Origin: Methanobrevibacter sp. YE315
GTDB lineage: Archaea; Methanobacteriota; Methanobacteria; Methanobacteriales; Methanobacteriaceae
Reading direction: 5' to 3'
NCBI RefSeq assembly: GCF_001548675.1
Contig: NZ_CP010834.1
Location: 124,001-188,000, forward strand
DNA length: 64,000 nucleotides
The position numbers and the translations under genes are program-made. This document shows positions 35,554 to 43,999 of this stretch, piece by piece; within the stretch, counting starts at the first letter, position 1; the number at the start of each line of letters is the position of its first letter. The notes under the pieces were generated by a model. It was not told the DNA's origin. It saw only the letters and a list, made by a program, of their open reading frames with translations, and did not search any database.

Positions 35554-35602
35554 ATTCGAAAAGGGTTGAGGAAAGTCTTCATCTTCTTTCCTCGCTTCGA
35601 AT
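35554..35602. repeat. Inverted repeat, hairpin family member 1
   Basis: Inner stem GAGGAAAG / CTTTCCTC (35568-35575 with 35586-35593) and outer stem ATTCGAA / TTCGAAT (35554-35560 with 35596-35602), both perfect. Confidence 0.55.
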
Positions 35603-35640
35603 AGAAAAAATGGAGTAAAATGAAGTGTTTTTGAAATTCG

Positions 35641-35682
35641 ATGAGATTGAGGCAAGTGCCACATCACTTCCCTTCATCTCAT
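35641..35682. repeat. Inverted repeat, hairpin family member 2
   Basis: Outer stem ATGAGAT / ATCTCAT (35641-35647 with 35676-35682) and inner AAGTG / CACTT (35654-35658 with 35665-35669). The sequence is related to the members at 35554 and 35891. Confidence 0.5.
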
Positions 35683-35890
35683 TGTATTCTCATAACATCA
35701 TCCGCCGATGTTGCGGAATTTATATTTAATGAAGTAATTAATAATATTCAACTTTTATTTGGGATATTTGACGAAACACGAGGCGAATGCCTGAAACTTA
35801 AGGTAAGTATAAAAAAAATCAACAACTCTTATTTGAGACATTTGGTAAAAAAATGGGATATTTGGCAAGTTGAACTTAAATAAGGGCTTG

Positions 35891-35915
35891 AGGAAAGTGT
35901 CAAATTCACTTTCCT
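35891..35915. repeat. Inverted repeat, hairpin family member 3
   Basis: AGGAAAGTG (35891-35899) and CACTTTCCT (35907-35915) form a perfect 9-bp stem with a 7-nt loop. Confidence 0.55.
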
Positions 35916-36010
35916 AAACACGGAAAAATGTTAAAAAAGATTGAAGTCGGGCTTGCAGGTCTATGGGGGTCATTTGGCCATGCAGCCCCTTCAAAACACA
36001 TAATGTTGAC

Positions 36011-36061
36011 CATTAGGATTTAATGCACTACTTAAGGGCTGGTAGTGCAATTAACCTAATG
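36011..36061. repeat. Long inverted repeat, about 20-bp stem
   Basis: CATTAGG-a-tttaaTGCACTAC on the left pairs with GTAGTGCAattaaCCTAATG on the right around the loop ttaagggctg. The stem is near-perfect over about 20 bp. It could terminate transcription from either side or be the end of a miniature element. Confidence 0.6.
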
Positions 36062-36233
36062 AATTATCTGTTCTATCAAATCGGCCGCAGGGCCATGATC
36101 TTATTTTTTAAAAATCAGAAAAAAAATCGTTTCATAAATAACATTGATTAGTCTCTAAACCCTAACTTGTTTTTCTACAGCTTTAAAGGATTGAAGCAAT
36201 CTAAAAAAAAAGAAAAAAATTGAAAGATAATGA

Positions 36234-36665
36234 TTATCTTTCTTCAACGGTCACTTTGTTCATGACGTCGCCTTGCTGGATAGCATCAACAACATCCTGA
36301 CCTTTGATGACCTGACCGAATACGGTGTGGACACCGTCCAAGTGTGGTTGTGGGCAGTGTGTAATAAAGAATTGGCTTCCACCGGTGTCTTTACCTGCGT
36401 GTGCCATTGACAATGCACCAGTACCGTGCTTGTGAGGGTTTCCTTCGGTTTCACATTTGATGGTATAGCCAGGTCCGCCGGTACCGTTTCCGATAGGGCA
36501 TCCGCCTTGAATCACAAAGTTAGGAATTACCCTGTGGAAGGTCAAACCGTCATAGAAACCTTCGTTGGCCAATTTTTCAAAGTTAGCTACAGTTCCAGGC
36601 GCTTCATTTGGGAAAAGTTCAAGTTCGATGTTTCCCTTGTCAGTTTCGATTATCGCGACTTTCAT
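36234..36665 (-). CDS. Cyclophilin-type peptidylprolyl isomerase
   Basis: This 143-residue compact cyclophilin is cytosolic (no signal peptide). It has the active-site [19 protein letters not shown] with the catalytic Arg and Phe, [19 protein letters not shown], and [12 protein letters not shown]. It speeds proline isomerisation in protein folding. The length matches short archaeal and bacterial forms. GTGAT precedes the ATG. Confidence 0.93.
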   Translation of the reverse strand: MKVAIIETDKGNIELELFPNEAPGTVANFEKLANEGFYDGLTFHRVIPNFVIQGGCPIGNGTGGPGYTIKCETEGNPHKHGTGALSMAHAGKDTGGSQFFITHCPQPHLDGVHTVFGQVIKGQDVVDAIQQGDVMNKVTVEER

Positions 36666-36784
36666 TTTATCACCTAATTATTATTTGGTTTAGTCCATTA
36701 TTATAATTAATGGATTGAAAAATGCAATCTTTTTAACCTTGAGATTCTAAACATTTATATATAATATGGCAATGATGTGGTAAA

Positions 36785-37555
36785 ATGGACAATGAGAAAT
36801 ATATTATAATCGGATTGATTGCAGTCATTGCAGTGCTTGCAGTAGGAATCAGCTATTTCCTATTTTTCCAGTCTGTTGAATATCAGACAATCCAAATCAG
36901 CAGCGGATCCACAATGGAAGCTCCAAAGGCAGATGATGTGGTCTGGCAGGAGGATGAAAACGGAATCAGAACATACGCCTGCCCGTCCAAAAAGGTTTCC
37001 GTCATCTCATATAACAGCGCAGATAATCTGACTCTGGTAGGAGCGGCAGCATTTGCAATGGCAAGGGAGGCACTTCTGACAGGTGCACATGACGTTGAAA
37101 CATACAAAGGTTATCAAATCAAGGAAAACACATTAAACGGAACTCACTATTATCTCGTCAATATTTCAAGCAATGAGACACATGACAACATTATCATAGG
37201 CTGCGGTGATATGGATATTCTCAAGCACATGCTTGACAGCCTCACTTTGGGAGCTCCTAAGGAAGGGGTTAGTGCAACACCCGTTGGCAGCAGTTCCGCT
37301 TCCGCCCCGGTTAAAAAGAATGTAACCAAAAATCCTAATGATGATAAAAACATGTATTCTCAAGATGACCTTCTGAATGCATATTATTTCGGCTATTCTG
37401 ATGGATATTGGGAATCAACCAATGATTATTATAGCTATGATAATGGCTATAGTGGTTATGATTATGACTATGGCGGTGGCAGTGATGATTACACGCCTGC
37501 TGTTGTGCCGGATAGCGGTGGCAGTGATGATGGTGGGGGTGGAAGCCCAACTTGA
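36785..37555 (+). CDS. Signal-anchored extracellular protein with Asp/Tyr/Gly-rich tail
   Basis: This 256-residue protein begins MDNEKYIIIGLIAVIAVLAV, a signal anchor matching those at 29.4 and 32.8 kb. A compact extracellular domain follows at about residues 35-155 (KKVSVISYNSADNLTLVG, then TYKGYQIKENTLNGTHYYLV). The last 60 residues are low-complexity YDYDYGGGSDD-type sequence. No catalytic motif is visible. It may be a surface or cell-wall protein. GTGGTAAA precedes the ATG. Confidence 0.7.
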   Translation: MDNEKYIIIGLIAVIAVLAVGISYFLFFQSVEYQTIQISSGSTMEAPKADDVVWQEDENGIRTYACPSKKVSVISYNSADNLTLVGAAAFAMAREALLTGAHDVETYKGYQIKENTLNGTHYYLVNISSNETHDNIIIGCGDMDILKHMLDSLTLGAPKEGVSATPVGSSSASAPVKKNVTKNPNDDKNMYSQDDLLNAYYFGYSDGYWESTNDYYSYDNGYSGYDYDYGGGSDDYTPAVVPDSGGSDDGGGGSPT

Positions 37556-37704
37556 AGAGGATTATTTAATATAATTCTCATTTTAACCTTAATTCTTTTT
37601 TTAACCTTTCAATTTTCCAGGCCATCATGTTTTAAAACTGATTTCATTAAAAACAAGTATTTAATTTTCAAAAAGATATGGTGGTTGGTTGGATAAATGG
37701 AAGG
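37556..37704. other. Spacer between convergent transcripts
   Basis: AT-rich, nothing recognised. It separates the anchored protein gene from the terminator of the minus-strand short transcript. Confidence 0.4.
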
Positions 37705-37742
37705 AAAAAATATTAAGATTTTTGAAACCTTAATATTTTTTT
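37705..37742 (-). terminator. Hairpin terminator of the 38-kb short transcript
   Basis: AAAAATATTAAG pairs with CTTAATATTTTT around atttttgaaac, giving a 12-bp stem with flanking A/T runs. Confidence 0.55.
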
Positions 37743-38095
37743 GGTTTATATGGAGGGTTATTGTTTTCTTTAAAATTTATTTGCTTTGCAGTAGTCTATG
37801 TTTTTTTAGTGTAGTCGCATTAGTGTTGCGATAGTTATTGTTGAACCCTCATTGGAGGTTTTTCGTCGACATGTTCAAGGGTTCTTTCATCATTTCGCAG
37901 CAGATTATGTTATCACCTTTTTGCTGTTTTTGAGTTTTTGTTATTTGGGGGTTTTTTGCTGTTTTTGAATTTTTGTCGTTCTGTTTGTTAGTTGCCTTCT
38001 AGAGTTCATAGCTTTCAATCGTGTAGGAGATTAAGAACATTTTATCACCTTTTTAAATTCAGGGTTTTTGTGTCTTCTGACTTTCCCTGTCTGTT
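37743..38095 (-). ncRNA. Candidate operator-driven short transcript with micro-ORF
   Basis: Reading leftward from the shared promoter at 38.1 kb there is no normal gene before the terminator at 37.7 kb. The transcript would contain AAAAAGGTGAT followed by a 13-codon ORF (37999-38040), a direct repeat of CAAAAACAGCAAAAA, a second GGTGAT, and a 7-bp stem GAACCCT / AGGGTTC enclosing about 25 nt. It could be a regulatory RNA, a leader, or a micropeptide message. Confidence 0.45.
37999..38040 (-). CDS. Thirteen-residue micro-ORF in the 38-kb transcript
   Basis: The peptide is MFLISYTIESYEL. GGTGAT lies 3-4 nt before the ATG, as good a ribosome binding site as any in the window. It has exactly the same codon count as the micro-ORF at 33731, although the sequences differ. 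The coding status is unproven. Confidence 0.3.
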   Translation of the reverse strand: MFLISYTIESYEL

Positions 38096-38112
38096 TATTA
38101 CTTTATCAAAGG

Positions 38113-38152
38113 CACTATATAAAGTTTTTCGAGTGTAAGTGCCTATTTACAT
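38113..38152 (-). promoter_or_regulatory. Shared operator-BRE-TATA promoter, copy 5
   Basis: cactatataaag, then tttttcga, then GTGTAAGT-GCCT-ATTTACAT at 38133-38152 (arms with two mismatches). It points left to the 37.7-38.1 kb short transcript. Confidence 0.65.
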
Positions 38153-38362
38153 CAATAAATATAAAAAAACAAATAATCAACAATTATTATTGGAAAACAA
38201 ATAGGATAAATAAGTTATTTAATATTTGAAATGTTTTGATGATGATTTGACATTCAAAATTATGAATTCAAAATCCGGAAAAGATCATAAGAAAAATCAT
38301 TAATGTTAAAAGAAGTTATGAATAAAAAAAGAATAAAAAAAGATAGGTTTTGGGGGGTTCAC
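38153..38362. other. Spacer, no gene
   Basis: AT-rich region between the fifth operator and the stop of the Thr/Asn-rich surface protein. Nothing recognised apart from an A/T-rich run that may serve as that gene's terminator. Confidence 0.35.
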
Positions 38363-38749
38363 CTATCTTCTTTTGAGGCTGTATGCACCGATGATTGCAG
38401 ATACTGCTAATAATGCGAGGATTGGGTTTCCGGTTGCGTGTTGTACTGGGGTTGTGTGTTGTACAGCTGCTTTAACAGTAGCATTGGTTGTGTTTGTTGT
38501 GTTTGTTGCGTTAGGGTTGAATGGGTGTTGTTCGTCGTGGTTTGCGTCAGGTGGGATGATGTATTTTGATGGAGCTACATCGGTGTCGTTTGTTACGTTG
38601 GTTGTGTTGTTTACTTCTGTTGCGTTTACGTCGGTTACTGGGGTTGCGTCGTTTACTTCTGCTACATGTTCAGCAGCGCATACTGATCCTGCTGAAATGA
38701 GAACTAAAAATATTGCCATTATTGATAAGATTTTGCTGTTGAGTTTCAT
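38363..38749 (-). CDS. Thr/Asn-rich surface protein with C-terminal membrane anchor, operator-controlled
   Basis: This 128-residue protein has a signal peptide (MKLNSKILSIMAIFLVLISA then GSVCAAE). The middle is rich in Asn-Thr-Thr and Asn-x-Thr, offering many N-glycosylation sites (NNTTNVTNDT, NATNTTNTTNAT). It ends with ATGNPILALLAVSAIIGAYS then LKRR, a short motif plus helix plus basic tail like the sorting signals of archaeal surface proteins. It is probably glycosylated and wall- or membrane-attached. The shared operator lies about 140 nt upstream. Confidence 0.75.
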   Translation of the reverse strand: MKLNSKILSIMAIFLVLISAGSVCAAEHVAEVNDATPVTDVNATEVNNTTNVTNDTDVAPSKYIIPPDANHDEQHPFNPNATNTTNTTNATVKAAVQHTTPVQHATGNPILALLAVSAIIGAYSLKRR

Positions 38750-38867
38750 TTTTGATTCCTTCGATTATTATTAATGTAAGTTTTATTGAGTTCGAATTAC
38801 AGGAAAAATTAATTCATTTTTTTTCTGAATTAATTGTCCTCGTACAGTTTAATTATATAAACAAGGC

Positions 38868-38906
38868 AGTATATAAAGTTTTTCGAGTGTAAGTGCCCAC
38901 TTGCAT
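38868..38906 (-). promoter_or_regulatory. Shared operator-BRE-TATA promoter, copy 6
   Basis: agtatataaag, then tttttcga, then GTGTAAGT-GCCC-ACTTGCAT at 38887-38906. It points left to the Thr/Asn-rich surface protein gene. Confidence 0.7.
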
Positions 38907-39145
38907 CGTAAAATACAATAAAACAAGATAATTAATCTATAAATTGAAAACAAATGGTTTTAAAATATTTAAATCATAAACATGAACTTCTATGCCATTA
39001 TTGAAATCATCTTGAATTTCATTTCAGTTTCGAAAATCTGATTGAAAGCTGACAATATTTGGATTAACACCTCATAAGTCGTAGAAGTATTTATTATTGA
39101 TGAAATCAAATATATTTAGTGATTAGATAGTTCAAGGAGGATATT
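38907..39145. other. Divergent spacer with ArgD promoter
   Basis: Only the AT-rich promoter region and the strong AAGGAGG ribosome binding site just before 39146 are seen. Confidence 0.45.
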
Positions 39146-40306
39146 ATGAATACTCAGGAATTAATTAAAATTGAAGATGATTATTTCATAAACACTTTCA
39201 CAAGACAGCCAATTGTATTGGACCATGGTGAAGGTGTTAAGGTCACAGACATTGATGGAAATGAGTACTTGGACATGTTTGCGGGTATTGCCGTTAACGC
39301 ATTAGGCCACAACCACCCAAAACTTGTAAAGGCAATCCAGGATCAGGCAGAAAAGCTCATCCACATTTCAAGCATTTACTATAACGAACCTGCATTGGTA
39401 TATGCCAAAAAATTGATTGACAAAACCAGTTTCGACAGAATATTCTATGCAAACAGCGGAGCTGAAGCAAACGAAGGAGCCATAAAACTCGCCATCAAAT
39501 ACACAGGTAAAAGCGAAGTTATATCAACTGTAGATTCATTCCACGGAAGAACATTGGTTACTTTGGCCGCAACAGGACATGAGGAATACCATGAACCTTT
39601 CAAATGCGTTTTGCCAAAAGGCTTCATCAATGTCCCATACAACGACATTGACGCAATCAAGCAGGCCATTACAGAAAATACCGCAGCAATCATAGTCGAA
39701 CCTATCCAAGGTGAAGGTGGAGTGAACGTTCCGGATAAGGACTACTTGAAGCAGATAGAAGAAATCTGTCATGAAAAGGACATCGTATTCATTGTGGATG
39801 AAGTCCAGACAGGTTTCGGCAGATGCGGAACATTGTTTGCACACGAATTATTCGACGTCAAACCTGACATCATGACAATGGCTAAAGGAATCGGAGGAGG
39901 AGTTCCAATGGGTGGAATCCTTGCAACAGAAAAGGTAGCCGCCGCATTCGTACCTGGAGATCATGGAACCACTTTCGGTGGAGGACCGCTCGTTTGTGCA
40001 GCAGCAAACGCTGTTCTTGACACATTCGATGAGGAAAACATCCTCGACAATGTCAATGAAGTCGGAGACTATTTCATCGCCGAGCTTAAAAAACTGGATA
40101 AGGAAATCATCAAGGAAGTAAGAGGAAAAGGTTTGATGGTCGGTTTGGAATTGACCAAGCCTGGTGCGGAATACGTTGACAAGCTAAGAGAAGCAGGATT
40201 CCTAATCAACTGTACTGCCGACAAGGTTTTAAGATTTGTCCCACCGCTTATAATTACAAAAGAAGAAATCGATGAATTCGTAAAGGCTTTGGATGAAATA
40301 TTATAA
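39146..40306 (+). CDS. argD: Acetylornithine aminotransferase
   Basis: This 386-residue class III PLP aminotransferase makes N-acetylornithine in arginine synthesis and, in some organisms, succinyl-diaminopimelate. FVDEVQTGFGR-type sequence occurs near residue 218, the PLP lysine lies in TMAKGIGGGVPMGG near residue 247, and ANSGAEANEGAIKLA is the cofactor phosphate region. Nearby lysA and dapF suggest it might also serve lysine synthesis (inference). AAGGAGG precedes the ATG. Confidence 0.92.
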   Translation: MNTQELIKIEDDYFINTFTRQPIVLDHGEGVKVTDIDGNEYLDMFAGIAVNALGHNHPKLVKAIQDQAEKLIHISSIYYNEPALVYAKKLIDKTSFDRIFYANSGAEANEGAIKLAIKYTGKSEVISTVDSFHGRTLVTLAATGHEEYHEPFKCVLPKGFINVPYNDIDAIKQAITENTAAIIVEPIQGEGGVNVPDKDYLKQIEEICHEKDIVFIVDEVQTGFGRCGTLFAHELFDVKPDIMTMAKGIGGGVPMGGILATEKVAAAFVPGDHGTTFGGGPLVCAAANAVLDTFDEENILDNVNEVGDYFIAELKKLDKEIIKEVRGKGLMVGLELTKPGAEYVDKLREAGFLINCTADKVLRFVPPLIITKEEIDEFVKALDEIL

Positions 40307-40333
40307 ATTTAATTTCTCAAGGAGGCGTTAATC

Positions 40334-41035
40334 ATGGCAAGAGAACTGGAATTTGTATGCGATTCATGTGGATACAGCTTCAAATCAATCGATAAGATAT
40401 TCTGGATCGATGACGATTTGATGGTTCATGTCGAGCCTTTGTTGAAATCCACTTCAGCAGAAAGTTCCGAAGCCCCTATAAAAGGCTATTTTGCTGAATA
40501 TTACTGTTATAATTGCGATAAATTCGTAGACAAATTTATCATTTATAAAAAGTCACCTGAAATAGATGACGGAAAGGTCATTCAATTGCTGGAGCAGTTC
40601 GATGATTCTGCAAAAATCATCCAGTTCGATGATGTTTTCCAGAAATGTCTAAAATGCGGTACTGAATTGCCTACAAGGGCGGAGTATTCATTTGTATTGG
40701 ATGAAAACGATGAGTTCCATATCGGCGAAACACTTTATGACTTTTCAAACGGACAGAACTATAAGTTTGCCGGTGAATATCACGGATATTTCTGTTCCCA
40801 TTGCAAAAAGCAGATCAACAAATTTGTCATAAGCGAAAACAATGCGGAGTTAACAGATTCCGAGATTAAGGCCATTCTTGAAGACCATACAAATGACCTG
40901 ACAATTTTCATTCGCCGCGATTTTGACCTGTGTCCTGATTGCGGTGAGGAAGTATACTATCTGCATGAGAATTCAACATGCACAAAATGCAGACAGGGCA
41001 AATTTATCATTGAGATGGAAGATTTGATTGATTAA
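40334..41035 (+). CDS. Multi-zinc-ribbon protein, unknown function
   Basis: This 233-residue protein has four CxxC pairs or ribbons: FVCDSCGYSF, YYCYNCDKF, KCLKCGTELP, YFCSHCKKQ, and the C-terminal LCPDCGEEV ... CTKCRQG. The two N-terminal halves look like an internal duplication (each 'CxxC..., ~50 residues, GYFxxYYCxxCxKxxxKFxI'). It is soluble and cytoplasmic, perhaps nucleic-acid binding. AAGGAGG precedes the ATG and it lies 28 nt after argD. Its last 4 nt overlap the convergent NUDIX gene. Confidence 0.7.
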   Translation: MARELEFVCDSCGYSFKSIDKIFWIDDDLMVHVEPLLKSTSAESSEAPIKGYFAEYYCYNCDKFVDKFIIYKKSPEIDDGKVIQLLEQFDDSAKIIQFDDVFQKCLKCGTELPTRAEYSFVLDENDEFHIGETLYDFSNGQNYKFAGEYHGYFCSHCKKQINKFVISENNAELTDSEIKAILEDHTNDLTIFIRRDFDLCPDCGEEVYYLHENSTCTKCRQGKFIIEMEDLID

Positions 41036-41448
41036 ATTTTCCAATTTCTTTTTTTCAAAACTTTTTTAAATGAACTGGACAGTTCCAAGGATTCAACATC
41101 ACCCAAATCAGCCCACATCCAGTCAATGTGCTCATCGCTGATTTTGACATCACCTTCAACATCATCAAGATACATTATCAGCTGCACGGTCCTTTTGTGG
41201 GCATAATCGTTCTGTACGGCTTCTGCAAAGTCTCCAACTTTAGCATCCAGACTTGTTTCCTCCTTAATCTCACGAACAAGAGCATCATCAAAGGATTCGC
41301 CGGGATCCACTTTGCCTCCCGGAAGCTCCCAGGTGTCAGGGTCGGTCTTTGAGAGTGGATGCCTTTTTAAAATCAGTATTTTGCCGTCATCGTTCTTGAT
41401 TATTCCGCGCATTGTAAGTCCGTATTTTCTATGCATTTTATCACTCAT
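41032..41448 (-). CDS. NUDIX hydrolase, MutT-like
   Basis: This encodes 138 residues with a complete NUDIX box, GGKVDPGESFDDALVREIKE then ETSLDA. The N-terminal LTMRGIIKNDDGKILILKRH and the WELPGG lead-in are typical of MutT-like pyrophosphatases that remove damaged nucleotides. The substrate is unknown. It is a second NUDIX gene, distinct from the one at 16 kb. Confidence 0.85.
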   Translation of the reverse strand: MSDKMHRKYGLTMRGIIKNDDGKILILKRHPLSKTDPDTWELPGGKVDPGESFDDALVREIKEETSLDAKVGDFAEAVQNDYAHKRTVQLIMYLDDVEGDVKISDEHIDWMWADLGDVESLELSSSFKKVLKKRNWKI

Positions 41449-41477
41449 TCATTCTATGGATTGTTGGATTAATGTGT

Positions 41478-41600
41478 GCCATTGAGATTTGGGGCAGTGA
41501 AAGTTTCAATCTCATCTGCCAATGAATATAATCTTAATGGCTATAATTCCGCCCACGGCCGGTTTCGCCAGGCCAGCCCAATAGGTTTTTCTCATTGATT
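41478..41600. ncRNA. Candidate structured RNA in the lysA upstream region
   Basis: This locally GC-rich island in AT-rich spacer has interlocking complements. TGAGATT (41483-41489) pairs with AATCTCA (41508-41514), and GGCAG (41492-41496) with CTGCC (41516-41520), an order that permits a pseudoknot or two alternative stems. A second GC-rich patch follows (GCCCACGGCCGG ... CCAGGCCAGCCC, 41551-41579), then a T run at 41586-41590. It could be a lysA leader or a separate RNA. I know no matching class. Confidence 0.4.
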
Positions 41601-41733
41601 TATCCTTTCTTTTTTTTAATAATATAACTTTTTGGAATAAATATTAAACATTAGGCCTGATTTTTTCACTAATTTTAAATAGTTTGAAATAAATAACTAA
41701 ATACATAATGTAACTTTTTTAGGAGTTTTAATC

Positions 41734-43017
41734 ATGGATTTGAATATTAAAGTAAACGATAAAAACCACCTTGATATCGGTGGTGCCGATGCAGTAGACA
41801 TTGCAGAAGAATTCGGAACTCCAACCTATGTCATCGATGAGGCTAGGATAAGAGACAATTATAACAGATTTTATTCTGCATTTTCAAAATACTACTCTGA
41901 TTTCAAAGTGTTTTACGCATGCAAAGCCAACACCAACCTTGCAGTCATGAAAATATTGGAATCTGAAGGATGCTGCATTGATGCGGTTTCACCTGGAGAA
42001 GTCCACATAGCAAAAATGGTAGGATTTTCCGGGGACAGAATACTTTTCACAGGTAACAACATTACCAATGACGAATTGAAATATGTCCACGATGAAGGTG
42101 CAGTCCTCAACATCGATTCAGTATCAGCACTCAACAGGCTGGCCAAAATGGTCGATCCTGAAGGATTGAAAATCTCATTCAGGGTAAACCCTATGGTAGG
42201 TGCAGGACACCATGACCACTGCATAACCGGTGGAGTAATGAGTAAATTCGGTATAATGGACAATGAAGCAGTTGAAGTATATGAAATGGCAAAAAAATTG
42301 GGATTCAACCCTATCGGTATGCATTCCCATATCGGTTCCGGAATATTGGACCCTGAACCATTCAAACTTGCCATCGAATCCACAATGGATATTGCAGGAA
42401 AAGTCCACCAGGAAGCAGGAATAGACTTCGAATTCGTTGATTTCGGTGGAGGCGTAGGAATCCCTTACACACCTGAAGAAAACATTGTGGACTTGGACAA
42501 GTTCGCAGAAGTCAACGTGGGACTCTTCAAAGAGAAACTTGAACAGTATGACATGGGAAACCCAACAATGTATCTTGAACCTGGAAGATACATAGTCGGA
42601 GATGCAAGCGTGCTTCTTGTGACAGTCAACAGTTTAAAACAAAGCTACAGAAAATTCATCGGTGTTGATGCAGGTTTCCACACACTCCTAAGACCTGCAA
42701 TGTATGATTCATACCACCATATCGTAAATGCAAGCAAAATGGATGCTCCAAACACCCAGGAAGTCGACATTGCAGGTAATGTCTGCGAATCAGGAGACCT
42801 TTTCGCACGTGACAGGCCAATGCCTGATGTTGAAGAAGGAGATGTATTGGGTATCCTAAACGCAGGAGCATACGGTTTTACAATGTCTTCAAACTACAAC
42901 TCAAGGCCGCTTACCAGTGAAGTGTTGGTCAGCGACGGAGAACCGATCCTTGTGCGCGAAAGGGAAACCTTTGAAGACCTGTACAGAAAACAAACAATAC
43001 CACCACATTTGAAATAA
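41734..43017 (+). CDS. lysA: Diaminopimelate decarboxylase
   Basis: This 427-residue PLP enzyme carries out the last step of lysine synthesis. The PLP lysine lies in [11 protein letters not shown] near residue 64, followed by the glycine loop [17 protein letters not shown], and the ECGG-like [13 protein letters not shown] carrying the active-site Cys of the other subunit. AGGAG precedes the ATG. It lies 9 nt before dapF, forming a lysine pathway operon. Confidence 0.94.
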   Translation: MDLNIKVNDKNHLDIGGADAVDIAEEFGTPTYVIDEARIRDNYNRFYSAFSKYYSDFKVFYACKANTNLAVMKILESEGCCIDAVSPGEVHIAKMVGFSGDRILFTGNNITNDELKYVHDEGAVLNIDSVSALNRLAKMVDPEGLKISFRVNPMVGAGHHDHCITGGVMSKFGIMDNEAVEVYEMAKKLGFNPIGMHSHIGSGILDPEPFKLAIESTMDIAGKVHQEAGIDFEFVDFGGGVGIPYTPEENIVDLDKFAEVNVGLFKEKLEQYDMGNPTMYLEPGRYIVGDASVLLVTVNSLKQSYRKFIGVDAGFHTLLRPAMYDSYHHIVNASKMDAPNTQEVDIAGNVCESGDLFARDRPMPDVEEGDVLGILNAGAYGFTMSSNYNSRPLTSEVLVSDGEPILVRERETFEDLYRKQTIPPHLK

Positions 43018-43026
43018 GTTGATATT

Positions 43027-43887
43027 ATGGTTGATTTAAAAGGATTAAAATTTTCAAAAATGCACGGAATAGGAAATGATTTCCCAATAATAGACGAAAG
43101 CAAAGGGGAAGTCATACCTGAAGCGGACAAACCAGAAGCATGCAGAATGCTATGCCACAGAAACTTCGGCGTCGGTGGGGACGGCGTACTTTTCGTCGAA
43201 CCGTCTGAAGTTGCTGATATCGGATACAGAATGTTCAATCCTGACGGCAGCGAAGCCGAAATGTGCGGAAACGGCATAAGATGCTTTGGAGACTTTGTAT
43301 ATAGAAAAGGCATTCTCAAGCAGGAAAAAATGACTGTAGAAACAAGGGCAGGAATCAAGACAATTGAAATCACTTTGGAAGACGATGAACCTGTACTGTT
43401 CAAGGTGGATATGGGTTTGTCAACATTTAAAACTCCTGAAATTCCAATGACTGCAGATGTCGACGAATTCCTCGACGGTGAATTGGAGGTTCTTGACACA
43501 ACATTCAAACTGACAGCAATCAGCGTCGGAAACCCTCATGCGATAATCTTCGTCGATGATGTTGATGAAGTTGACATCAACAAATACGGTCCGGCCATTG
43601 AAGCACATGAAGTTTTCCCTGAAAAGATCAACGTCCACTTCGTGGAAGTCATCTCCAAAAAAGAGGGCAGGATGATTACCTGGGAAAGGGGTGCAGGCGT
43701 AACATTGGCCTGCGGTACCGGAGCCACATCAACAGCCATTTCCGGCTACAAGCTAGGCCTGTTTGACAGTGATATTTTGCTTCACTTGCCTGGCGGAGAC
43801 TTGAAATTCAACGTTTATGAAAAAGAAGATGCTCTTGGAGCTTTCATGGAAGGCCCTGCAGAGCTTGTTTTCGATGGAGAATTCTAA
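43027..43887 (+). CDS. dapF: Diaminopimelate epimerase
   Basis: This 286-residue cofactor-independent epimerase converts LL- to meso-diaminopimelate. The two catalytic cysteines are in AEMCGNGIRCFGDF and LACGTGATSTA. The N-terminal KMHGIGNDFPIID is the family signature. It is the second gene of the lysA-dapF operon. It is followed by a T-rich end. Confidence 0.94.
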   Translation: MVDLKGLKFSKMHGIGNDFPIIDESKGEVIPEADKPEACRMLCHRNFGVGGDGVLFVEPSEVADIGYRMFNPDGSEAEMCGNGIRCFGDFVYRKGILKQEKMTVETRAGIKTIEITLEDDEPVLFKVDMGLSTFKTPEIPMTADVDEFLDGELEVLDTTFKLTAISVGNPHAIIFVDDVDEVDINKYGPAIEAHEVFPEKINVHFVEVISKKEGRMITWERGAGVTLACGTGATSTAISGYKLGLFDSDILLHLPGGDLKFNVYEKEDALGAFMEGPAELVFDGEF

Positions 43888-43999
43888 TTCTCCCAATTTT
43901 TCTATTTTTTTTTAATGATTCCTTATTTTTCAATTAAGTTTTTAAAAAAAGTTGGAGTCATCGAATTGACAACTCCTCACTACATTATAAAAAATATTT

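Larger units (their letters stand above)
35453..36233. other. Hairpin-rich 780-nt non-coding region
   Basis: No convincing gene is present; an 80-codon frame at 35641 has no ribosome binding site and runs through two hairpins. Five inverted repeats are visible and listed separately or in the findings: 35554-35602, 35641-35682, 35891-35915, 35949-35988 and 36011-36061. Three share the theme TTGAGGAAAGT ... CTTTCCT. Confidence 0.5.

Noticed and set aside
35641-35883. 80-codon frame in the hairpin region
   Set aside because: Runs through an inverted repeat at its very start and lacks a ribosome binding site.
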